DNA of 64,000 nt from Hydrangea macrophylla (taxonomy: Eukaryota > Streptophyta > Magnoliopsida > Cornales > Hydrangeaceae), in contig CM066994.1 of NCBI GenBank assembly GCA_033977485.1, forward strand, positions 30,082,637 through 30,146,636, read 5' to 3'. Made by a program: the position numbers and the translations under genes. Within the stretch, counting starts at the first letter, position 1; each line of letters begins with the position of its first letter. A model generated the notes under the pieces. The model saw nothing but the letters and a program-made list of their open reading frames with translations. It had not been told where the DNA came from and did no database searches. Of the stretch, positions 11,459-23,500 are shown one piece after another.

Positions 11459-11649
11459 GAAAATATTTTTGCTCACCCAAAATTTGGTACACCAATGCTC
11501 ACCCAAGCATCCCATTGGCCAATACAGTGGGGCCCAGGATTAAACAATATTAAACAACATTTGTTTAATCCTGGGCCCCACTGCATTGGCCAATGGGATG
11601 CTTGGGTGAGCATTGGTGTACCAAATTTTGGGTGAGCAAAAATGCTCTC
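11459..11649. mobile_element. Near-perfect palindromic MITE (191 bp)
   Basis: Arms 11466-11547 and 11561-11642 (82 bp each) are almost perfectly complementary around a 13-bp centre. Ends read TTTTTGCTCACCC / GGGTGAGCAAAAA. Flanks CTAATCTTT (11450-11458) and CTAATCTAT (11650-11658) match at 8 of 9, so Mutator-like. The RNA would form a long hairpin. Part of the arm (CCCATTGGCCAATGCAGTGGG) recurs in arginase intron 1 near 12728. Confidence 0.82.
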
Positions 11650-11818
11650 CTAATCTATAAATAAGGAATGTTTGCATTAAAATCATAACAAACGTGGGAG
11701 GCAATATTGGTGAATTTTCTTCAAGCATGCATGTCTTGGTTTGTCAATTATCAATCTCTTATCATTGAACTTGCCTGCCCTGCACTATGCTCAAATTAAT
11801 TAGAGTATCCGTAGCTAT

Positions 11819-11850
11819 ATATACATATGTATATATATATATATATATAT
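11819..11850. repeat. (TA)n microsatellite
   Basis: TATATATACATATGTATATATATA followed by more TA units and a short T-run, next to the left TSD of the following MITE. Confidence 0.8.
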
Positions 11851-11866
11851 TTTTTTATTTATCTAA

Positions 11867-12051
11867 GAGTAATGCTAGGTGTACACAAATTTTGTACACA
11901 CTTTTGCACACAAATGCTTTAAATGCATGTACCTTGTGCTGTTTGATTTTTTCACACTTTTCTGTGCACCACTTACACAGCATAGGGTACATGCATTTAA
12001 AGTATTTGTGTGCAAAAGTGTGTACAAATTTGTGTACACCTAGCATTACTC
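11867..12051. mobile_element. Mutator-like MITE (185 bp) with perfect 9-bp TSD
   Basis: Long inverted ends starting GAGTAATGCTAGGTGTACAC and ending GTGTACACCTAGCATTACTC; the arms stay complementary for about 70 bp, through AAATGCATGTACC. The perfect 9-bp flank repeat TTTATCTAA is at 11858-11866 and 12052-12060. Its core is shared with the element at 21951-22133. Confidence 0.88.
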
Positions 12052-12277
12052 TTTATCTAAATCTTAGTTTGCAAGTTGGGTTGTTTTAAATTTAAAATTT
12101 AAAGATTTTGTATTTACCAAACGTCCCTTTCATCATGCCATCATGCTCATCAGAGTGATACTAGCTAGCTTAACGTTTTTAAAAGAAAAGAAAAGAAAAT
12201 TATCTTTTGTTCCACTAACATTTCGTAATGGTTGGCTTTTTTTATGATTTTTTTTCCCCAGGTCACACTTTACAGAC

Positions 12278-12421
12278 ATGAGAAATATTGGGAGGAGGGG
12301 AATCCATTACTTGCACAAACTGAATGCTACTGCAAAAGTTCCAGCTGATATGTTAGAAGCGAGCCAGAGGCGTGTTATAGACGCGTCCCTTACACTTATC
12401 CGTGAGAGGGCAAAGCTTAAG
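12278..12421 (+). CDS. ARGAH: Arginase coding exon 1
   Basis: 48 codons, starting MRNIGRRGIHYLHKL and ending RERAKLK. The exon probably begins at 12262 after TTTTTTTTCCCCAG, with 16 bases of 5' UTR. The donor is AAG|GTACAT. It carries the presumed mitochondrial presequence and the conserved RVIDASLTLIRERAKLK helix. Confidence 0.92.
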
Positions 12422-15400
12422 GTACATCATGATTTCATTTAAAAATACTGTGGTTTGTGTGCACATTATCTGCAAATTTGGCAGTTGAACGTCTTATTCT
12501 ACAAAAGATCTGTTGATTTTTCATTCCTTATGTTTTGAGACATATATCTCATTATGGGTTTCTGATGCGGTTATATATGGTTCTAATTAACTTCATGTCT
12601 GAACCTTGACTTCTGTATATAAAATTATATGCTTAATTAATATTGACCAATGGGCTGTTATTTTTGTGATGTGATCAGTGCAGTGTTGCTCACACCATTT
12701 TTGCTCACATTTTGCTCATGCTCTTCTCCCATTGGCCAATGCAGTGGGAGTTAGTACTTTATACCATTAATTAATTATCGTTTCTTGTCGATGCAGTGAG
12801 CAAAAGTGTGTTCGATTTTTGTGGTCATGGTCGTATAGTTTAAGGGTGAACTTGCCCAGTACATTCTCGGAATGCTGACTAGTTATTTTCTTTTTCTTTT
12901 TCTTTCTTCATTTAAGGGTGAACTTGCTCGACGTTGCGGACGTGCTATAGCGACATCGGCTCTCCTTGGAGTTCCTTTAGGACATAACTCATCGTTTCTC
13001 CAGGGGCCAGCATTTGCTCCTCCTCATATAAGAGAGGCCATCTGGTGTGACAGCACAAATGCAACAACTGAAGAGGGTAAAAATGCAGTTTTGTGCGTTT
13101 TAGACAAGCATTCATGTCTCTGACAAATTTCTCCTAGTCCAAGAATGAAATATCTACATCCCATAAAATTTTTAGTTGTAAAATTAAAAATGCAGGCATA
13201 GTATTTATAGTTGTACATTTTAGAATAAAATGACAGTGGATTACAAAGGAGTAAATTAATGTGCAAGTAAGAAACGGTTGTCAATTTCCGAATTCCAACC
13301 AATGACATCAAAATAAATATTTGAATTAATTCTTCAGCCTTCAAATAATAATAGACTATTTTTTTGAACACATATTGCATGGGTTATTCATCACTTAAAT
13401 AAAATGATTAGGTCTACATCCTGCCAATATATAAGAATATTGTATATTCCTTGTGACAGGTGCACCTTTCTTCTCTCTCTCTCTCTCACTCTGAAAATTA
13501 AGAAAGGAAAAAATGAAACCGGTGGAGGTTAGATTGAAGGGTAGTTACATGTGTTAATTAAGAATATTGTCCCACATCGGTTGGAGATGTGGGACTTCAC
13601 CTTAGTACTATTGGTTTATTCAATACACAATCATTTTTTGTATTGTCTCATTTTTTTTTTTTTTTTTGAGAAACAAATGAGAATTTTATTCATGAGTTTG
13701 CAAATCATGGAGCTAGAACAAAACAAGGGACATTAGATGGAAACTCTTCCATCCAAACATTCACACTCTGAGTACATTTAGCGTGTCTGGCTAGTGCACG
13801 AGCAACACCGTTGCATTCTCTACAAGCATGGTTAAACAAGGGACAATCCAAAGAGAGGAGAAGTGACCTAGTAGCATCAATAACATGCAATAGGGACTTT
13901 GGCACCATTACCTAGCTATTGTAACTGAGTCAAGTCCTATGTAGGAGTGAAATGAATTCAAACTATTTGTGAGATATATATGAGAGCATGGGAGAAAGAA
14001 TATCTGAAGAAGGTGAGGAAAACTGAGAGTTAGGGGTGAGTGAAGGAAGGGTTGATCATAGTACAAGGTGGTAGGAGGTGAAGAAAAGAGAAGAGATGGG
14101 GATGATATCAAGGGGGAAATTGGGGTAGAATTGAGAATTGGTTAGAAATCAGGTGGTGATGAGAGAATTAAATTGGGAGCAGAAGAAGAATTGGGGAATT
14201 AAATTGGGGTTATGGAAAGGAAATTGGGGAAGAAAATGGTGTAGATGGGTTGGGGGAAGGCTGAAACTGATATGTAGAGTTACTATGAACTTGAAAGAAA
14301 GGATTACACATATGATAACTATCTGCACCACAGTGATTGGTCTTGCCACAGATCTAGTATGACAATTTGTTTTAATTTGTTCTTCCAAAGCCACAACCTC
14401 TTGAATTTCGCATTTTGTCCACCACCTCCTCTATAATTACGGTTATATTACCCAAAAAATTTCATTCTTTTCTGATTGAAGAATGAAGAATTGTGAGTTG
14501 GATTAGATCCACCAAATTGATTGAAGTTTGGTGCATTAGAAGATTGAGAAGTGCCTCCAACCTATGAGGTTGATGATGATATAGCATTATTGATCACTGC
14601 AGTCACAGCAGATGTTAGATCACTGGTACTGGCTACGTTTACTAATTCACGATTCATATCAATCTCTTCAGATCTGAGTAGAGTTTGTAGATCTGTTAAG
14701 GAGATCATTTTTTGTTGCTTGCTTGTGGATATATGAACAAGAAGTTCCTTATATATGACACAGATTAGATAGGACTAATTTTCATTGGGAGGAATTGTTA
14801 GGGAGCCACCCTTATGGAAGGGTCTGTGAGATACCCAAAAAAAAAAAAAAAAAAAGAAACGAAAATACTCGCACCATAGAACTCCCAAAATTCGATAGCG
14901 ATTGAAAAGATGAACATGTTTTGTTTTTTTGGATTTATTTATTTATTTTTATTTTTTGAACTTCTCACTCGATTTAATGTTATTTTTTTCAATATGTGCG
15001 AAAAAATCACAATTTGTTTACAAAATTTTTACATTTGAAAAATTCATACAAAAAAAGAAATTTCTGTTTAAAAATGAACCAATAAAAAGGCGAGAAAATT
15101 TTTACCAAAATCTCAGTGAGTAAACTGATTGTCCGAAAAAGAATAAGAAATTACTCACTTTGTTATACATCATTCAATCACAAATTTTTTTTAAATTATT
15201 TTGTTATTTTTTGATATTCCCTTTTTTCCCATCTTCCCATCAATTGCAATTTTTTGGTTGATATTCCAAAAATATGTATTTGTAATACTTCGTACAAAAA
15301 ATAAGGTGAGAAAATTCTTTTTGAAAATGAGCAAAATAAAAGGTGAGAAATTTTTCACCAAAATCTCAGTGAATAAATTGATTGTCAGAAACGGAGTGGC

Positions 15401-15630
15401 AAGAAATTACATAGACAAACACGAAGTGAGAAAAAGATACTAAAAAATAATTGAGAAATTTCACAAAAAATGAATGCAAACAAATTGTAAATGCTTTCTT
15501 TAAACAAGCCTTGCCACTTGAGATAATATCATCCAATATGATTGTTGAGTACAACAGAGAAATACCTTGACTTTTGGGATAATGATTCCGTTATCAGAGA
15601 TTTCCTTGATATGGTTGTCCAAGATTTCCT

Positions 15631-15663
<33 letters not shown>

Positions 15664-18600
15664 GAATATGTATTGAATGGGGTATAACCGTCCAAAAATA
15701 ATCTCCAAATTGGGGAAAAAGACTAATTTTTAAGTATCAACATTAATAAATTAAGGATCAATTTCAATGTTACAAAAAGTCAAAGGACCGAATTCATGTT
15801 GACCGAAAACCTAAGGACTAAAGCGTAGGTTTCTAATTTTAGAGTGCTATATTCCATTTTGAATGTCCCAAAATGATGTCCATCTTTAAAAAATCAATGT
15901 CTATTTTACACTATTTTTCCAAATTTACCGTCACTACTTAAGGTAAAAGCTATTTTATAAGGGTAGTTTTGAAAAGCTGGTCTTTTTTAAATCAATTATG
16001 ATATTTCTTTTAAAATTTAAATTCTTAAAGATAGACTCAAAATATGAGACGCAGAGAGTACTAGGCATGCTTGCAAGACTCTTCAAATTTTGTAACACGA
16101 TGTTGGGAAAATGCAGGAAAAGTGTTAACTAATCCCTGGGTCCTAGCCGATGTTGGTGATCTTCCTGTGCAAGAGATGCGAGATTGTGGAGTAGATGATG
16201 AAAGACTGACGAAAGTTATAACTGATTCAGTCAAGCTAGTGATGGAGCAAGTAAGCCAACTTTCTCTCTCGATCGTACTTTTTTTGTTGGGTTCACTTCA
16301 CGCCATGCGGCCATGATAATCATTTGTGTATAGCCGGTTGCTTGCATGCATGAAGAGTTTGAAGGCTAGTTTGACTTCTTATTTAATAAGCTGATACATA
16401 CAAGTAGGATTAGATTAGGTATATGATATCCAATTCAATAATGGGTAAATTATGACCACATCTTTAATTAAAACATACAAAAGTTTAAAGGAGTCGTTTT
16501 TTTAAAAAAATTTGTCAAAAGTCCCTCTCACAAGCAAGTGGCGAAACATTGTCCCAAATATTCCAGCCACTCACACCGTGTAAGTGGCTATGCAATAGCA
16601 TTCCTCAATTCAAAAAATATTTGAAAACTTTAACCCTCCATAACTTTTGATCTACAACTCCATTTTTTACAAATTTTATACCGTTGTAATCGTGTCGACG
16701 AGAGCTATAATACTAGTACTATTGTTGATATGTTTTGAGCATTTTTTTTTTTTCAATTTGAAGAAATTTTGAAAAAAATAGAGTTTTGTGAAATTCACAA
16801 AAGTAATTTTGTGAAACTTCACAAAAGTAGTTTTGTGAAATTTTCAGTTACACAAGGCAGGTAAGATTTTGATTTTTTTTTTTTGCTCAAAATATATCAA
16901 CAATGGTATTAGTTTTGTAACTATCGTCGACACAATTCCAACGGTATAAAATTTGAGAAAAATGGAGTTTTAAATTAAAAGTTATGGAGATTAAAGTTGC
17001 AAAATATTTTTTGAATTTAGAATATCATACGGTACAATGCTCATACCATATGAGCAGCTGCAAAAGCATTTGTGCGTGAAAAGTTGGGCAGAAGTGGGGA
17101 AATATGGGAAATGTTTGGGTGCATGTCAATTTTGTCCTTTTGTCAAAGAATAAGGACTTTTGATTAAATACAGATATTGAAGGTACTTTTTGTAAAATTT
17201 TTAACTGACAAGGAATATTTCTCTAACTGTCCCTTGAATAATTGCCAGCATGTCATTGATGTCAACTCCTTTAGTATTCGGCGTGTATGTCATATGTACA
17301 TGGTATATATTATGGTGGGTAGCACTCGGGTTACTAGTGAGAGAGAGAAAAATATTGCGAACGATTTTTTCATTGGGGTATCGAGTGTGGGAGTACAAGG
17401 GGTTTGAGTTATGTGATTTAATTCAACAAATTTCTTATACCAGTGTTATTCTCAATAGTAAAAGGAAATATCTCTAGGGGTGTAGAGGTAGACAGGTTTT
17501 TACCAAACCACGTAGAAGAATTCTGTTTTGTATTTTTCTTTTCTTTTTTCCTTGTTATTTACTTTCCGTTGTGTGCTCGATTAACTTCACTGCCTAAAAT
17601 CTCAAAACACTTTTTTTTATCGGATATTGTCGAGTTACAAAAGTACCCTGACATTCTAATACAAATGTCTGAATATTCTAACATTAATTCACAGTATGTA
17701 TTTCGGTGGAATCTTCTCTATGTGATTCCATGCAGTTCTTTCAAGCAAATTAATGAGGACCTTAAATCTGATTACGATTTCAATTAACTTCAGGAACCAT
17801 TGCGGCCTTTAGTTTTGGGGGGTGACCACTCAATATCGTATCCAGTTGTAAAAGCTTTGTATGAGAAGCTTGGAGGACCTGTGGATATTCTTCACCTTGA
17901 TGCCCATCCAGATATCTACCACTGCTTTGAAGGAAACCCGTATTCCCATGCATCCAGTTTTGCCCGAATCATGGAGAATGGTTATGCTCGGCGGCTTTTG
18001 CAAGTAATCATGTTAATTAATTTGTTATTTACCCTTTTTCTTTCCGAAAAAAATAAATAAATTATATACTAGACTTTTCATTTCTCAGAGCATCTGCAAT
18101 GGAGTCTCTATAACTCTATTTTATATAGCAAAAGCCATAAATTCCATCTCCAACCATTCTCTAAAACTTAAAAAAAAAAATAGAGATATGAACAGTGTTG
18201 CTCTAAATTTTGAAGACAACTCAAAAAAATATAGACAAGTCTCTATTTTACTATTCACTTGAAATAATTCCATCTATGTCCCAATTCTTCACTATCCATC
18301 CCTATCAATTCTATTAAACATCCCAAATTTTGTCTATTAATTGTTACGTACATCTCATTTAATTTTTTTTTTAAAAAAGTAAAAAATAATAATACTAAGT
18401 GGGGCCACTCCTAATTTGTGAAGGAAGCATGTAATTTTTAAGATTTTTAACCCAAATGATTAGTGATTTGAAGGAAGGAATTGTAAAATAGAGGAAGAAA
18501 AATAGAGTTTTGTGATTAGAGTTCATTTTTGGAAAAGTGGGGCCACTTTCTTCAAATATAGAGAAGATTCCAAAATAGAGGAAGAAAAAAAGAGACTTGT

Positions 18601-19760
18601 AATTGGAGATGCTCTCAACAGCTAATCACTTTTTGCAATAAGAGATTTTTTAAAAACTTACAAATTGGGGCGTTTTAAGAAAGATTTTTCTAACTTTAAA
18701 AATGAATCAAATTTTTCAAGAAGTTCAGAAAAAAAACTCATCCAAACAGTCACAGTTTTTGAAACAATTACTTATAAGTGAGTGTTGGCCCCGAAAAAGT
18801 TATCCCAATTTATAGAGGTGTCAAACGGGCCGTGCCGGGCCCGGTCAAAGCGGGCCCCGAGCGGGGTTCGGGCCGGGCCGAACTAGGCTTCACCAAACAT
18901 CGGGTCGGGCCGGCTTGAGAGTGGAGGGGGTGTGTCCGCCCCGGACCGGTGGCTCGGGCCTAGAGGGCCAGACATCGGGCCGGGCCGGACGGGCTAGCGG
19001 GCTTTCTTCTATTTTTGAAGTGAGCCGTGGTGGGCTTCAGGCCGGGCCGGGCTTTTTCACCATTTCGGGCCGGGCCATGGACGGAAGTATTCGGGGTATG
19101 TGAACTGGACCTAACAGGCCGGGCCGGGCCGGTCTTTTAGCCCCAAAAGCGGGTCGGGCCGGTCCAACCCGACCCGATCGACACCGCTACTCCCAAACGG
19201 CCGTGAAAATGCTACCGCGAAGTGAGAAAAAAGCATAGTTGTGTTAATTAATATTTGACACAACACGAAACAATGCAGTGATTGGAAGTTGAGATTGATT
19301 AGACTGACACAGTTCATCTTATGCCCTATACTCTGAGCCTTCACACATCACATTTATTCTAATTTTACCTTGAAGAACGCTGGATGATAGTTGCGAATTG
19401 TAGGTATCATTAGTAGACTTCTTTTAAATTCGTTAAGTTCCTTGAAACTTTCATTTTCCTATCTAGAGCTGAAGTCTGGGCCCTGCCAATGAACTTTGAA
19501 AACCGGAATTTACACTTTCTTCCAATTGTGATTTCTGTTAACCTTTTCTGTTTCTATTGTTAATAGTTTTTTTTTTTGGTAATTCCTGCTGTTTAGACAA
19601 TATGCTTAACAAATTTCTGTTCTTACAGGTTGGTATTAGATCAATAAACAAAGAAGGTCGTGATCAAGCGGCGCGTTTTGGCGTGGAGCAATTTGAAATG
19701 CGCAATTTTTCAAAAGAGCGCCATTACTTGGAGAATCTGGTTGCTCTCTCTCTCTCTCTT

Positions 19761-19793
<33 letters not shown>

Positions 19794-20454
19794 CCTTTTT
19801 TTTTGTCTTTGTGTGTGAAAGATTACCTGAAAATGCGAAACTTTGGAAAATTCAGTGGGAGGGAATATCTACTCCGTTAAGATGAATATTACATATGGGC
19901 ACCAACAAAAGCCAATGGACCGTTGAGAAACTTCAGGTGGACAGTTAATGCATAATGGGAACCTAAATCAGATGATTAGTTATTGTGTGCGATAAATAAG
20001 TTTAGGGTAAATTGTAAATTACACCATGCGATTTCAATTTTGGGAATTTACATTTTATAGTATAAAAATTGTATAAAATCCACCCAATTACAAAATAAGC
20101 AAGGGCGCAATGACCTCATGTGTAGGGTAGACCCAGGAATATAGTTCAGTGGAAGCAGAAACTTATACAGGATTCTCGGGTAGTGAAATTGATGACTATA
20201 AATAGCCAATTAAGAATATAATACAAAATTTTCGTGAAAGAATTATAGGATAGATTAGTTTGTAAAAAAAAAAAAAAAACACATGGAACTATATTATTTC
20301 TACCCAAAATAAATAAATTTCGGGACGGGGCGCTACCCCAAACCTCCTCCCGTGTAAGCTTCTGCTCCAAAATTCTGAATCCTGGTCCACCCCTGCACAT
20401 GAGATTATTTTGGACAGAAAATAATGTAATATTCTAATTGTGCCCTTGCTTTTT

Positions 20455-20536
<82 letters not shown>

Positions 20537-23500
20537 TAATTGGGTAGATTTTGCACAATTTTCAATTTGTAGGATATCAATTAGCAAAATTGAAACCATA
20601 TGGTGTAATTTGCACAACCCTCAAACTACAGGGATTGAGTTTGCAATTTACGCATAAGTTTTATTATTGAATTTGAACTTTGTCGGAGAGAGAGAGTGCT
20701 TTGCCATGTTGGAGACAGATCTGATTCTCCAAAAGCATACGTTTTCTCTCTGTTGTTACCTTCAGACCTGGTAGAGTCGAAAAGCTGCATACTGATTTCT
20801 TTTCTCTCTTTTTTTTGTTGATCTGATTTCTTGTGATAGTGGAGTGTATAAACATAATATAACATATGGTTTTAATAACTTGTGCTCTAAGAGCATAGGT
20901 TAATGAATTAAAAGTTATCAAAAAGTAAAAATAAATGAGTAATGATTCGTGCACATAAAATGTGCACATAAAGTGTGCACATAAAGATCTAGACCATTCA
21001 TTTTGGTGGGTCCTATGTGTACAGGGATGGATCCCACCAAAATGAATGACTCAGATCTTTATGTGCACACTTTATGTGCACATTTTATGTGCACGTAGCA
21101 TTACCCTAAATAAATTAGGCGTAGCACACCTACTTTTCTATCCGTGTGAGTTCTCTATATAAATTTTTATTATTTTAAGCACTTCAACATGTGACCTAAA
21201 GGCACAAGTTACGTTTTCCTTAGCATACTAATATAATACACCTACCTGCACTAGGCCTGTAAACGGATCGGATTTGAATCCGATCCGATCCGAATCCGAT
21301 AGAAAATATCCGATAAGAAAATCCGAATCCGAATCCGAACCCGAATCCGATTTTTTTGTTAGCAAACGGATCGGATTCGGATATCACAAATCCGATCCGA
21401 ATCCGATCCGTTTAGCTCCCCTTATTTTGTGAAAATAACAATTTAGCTCCCCCTATTTTGTGAAAATTACATAATGACCCTACACTATAAAATTCTTTTG
21501 GTACTTAACGGATATTCGATTAGAGAAAAAAATAAAAATAAATAAAAAATTTGGTGCTTAACGGATATCCGATTAAAAATTTCCTTTGGTGCTTTAACAG
21601 TTATCCAATTAATAAATTTAAAAAAAAAAACTTGATTTGCTTAAGGGGTTTTTTTTTATTGCTTAACGGATATCCGGCGGATATACGAATCCTAACAAAT
21701 TCGGATTCGGATTTTGGTTAACGAATTTTTTATCGGATCGGATTCGGATTTAGTTAACGGATTCTTATCGGATTCGGATTCGGATACCACAAATCCGATC
21801 CATTTACAGGCCTAACCTGCACTAACTAGCGTGACAAGAGGGAACTCTCCGTTTTCCACCTTTTTCCTTTTTTTATGCAACTAAAGTTGAATCTTTTCAA
21901 ACTAGTGGTCCCTACTAACCACTTGTCTTTACTTTTAGGGTTAAATACATGAGCACTATCAGACCCACACAGTGAACTACACATTTTTTTTCACACACAG
22001 TTTTAAATGCATGTACCTTGTGTTGTTTGAATTTTTTACACTTTTTTGTGCCCCACTTATACAGCATAGGGTACATGCATTTAAAGCTATGTGTGGAAAA
22101 AGTGTGTTTCACTGTGTGGGTCTAGCATTTTCCTAAATACATTTTACATTATTATAGTTTGTCACATGTGTCAGTTTGGTCTCTGTAATTTAGAAAGTGT
22201 CACTTTAATTAGTGTCTCTATTTTCATAAATGTGTCAAATAATTAGTTCAATAAGTATTTTAGTGACCAATAATTTTGTCACTGAAAGTTGAAACTTTGT
22301 TAGAAAAAATATTTGAGAGACTAAAATGACACACTTATGTAATTATAGGGATTAAACTTACACTTTCTAAACTACAGACACCAAATTGACACAATGACAA
22401 ACTAGAAAGGAGTAAAATGTAGTTAAGCTATATTTTTATAATCACTTATTTATTCTAAACAAAACTCACTTTCCTATAACTGTCACAACTTTTCAAATAT
22501 TTTCAATGTCTTTAATTTAATTTAATATTTTAACCCCAAATCTATGGATATTTCTAAAGCTGCCCAAAAAAATCATAAGCTTGAAAATATGATACAGTAT
22601 ATTAATACAAAAAGAAGTCCCATAGACTTGATTTATTGTCTTAGTATTGGATTTATTTTTCAACATTTATTTTAAATGTTGATAAAATCTATAATAGTTA
22701 ATTAAAATAAACGATTTCTAGACGCCCCAAACATCAAATTCTTCTATTTTTACTCAGTTCCCCGCCCGCTTTATGCTTCTAAGCACGAGAAACATGTACT
22801 CAAATGTGCTTTTGGTGCGTTTAATAGATTAATTTTGATTTTAGATCGGTAATTAAGTTAACAATAGTTACAATGACAAACTGTAGAGTTGCATTAATTA
22901 TTTTTCTGGAAAATCAGAATAAGATTTTGATTTATATATATATATATATATTCATGTGTTTTTATCTCTCACCAAATTGGTTTTATGCTACTGTACTGGT
23001 CGTCAATCGTCATACAGAGAATTAGGTGATCATCTTTTAAATTACTGAAAGCTTTGAGGGAACTAGGAGTTTAAAGTGAGTACTGTCAATGAAGATTCTG
23101 CAAAAGAAATGAGGCTCATTCAATATATCGCATGGCCCTAAAAGATAAGAAAGTGTACAAAATTCAGTTTTGTGCAGATTCAGAAAAAAAAAAAAAAAAA
23201 GCTTTGTAAACTTCGGAGGTAATTTGAAATATAAATATATATATATATATATATATGGTAATCTATCACCTTCGATTTGTGTCGCTACCTCTTGAGATTT
23301 GATCTTTGAGATACTTTTAATTGCACCAGAGGTGGAGTAAAATTACGAAAATATTGCAACTTTCAATGATTGTGCAGCTTTTCTCATAATTTCAACCTTT
23401 TTAATTAAGTTCCATATAAACTGACTTCAATTGAGAATTTTGTAGACATGTGAAAAGTGTACTAATATATTTTAATTTGTGGTTTTAATTCTTGACTAAA

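Noticed and set aside
20289..20617. Poly-Pro/poly-His ORFs
   Set aside because: Direct translation of poly(C)-(CA)n on the minus strand.
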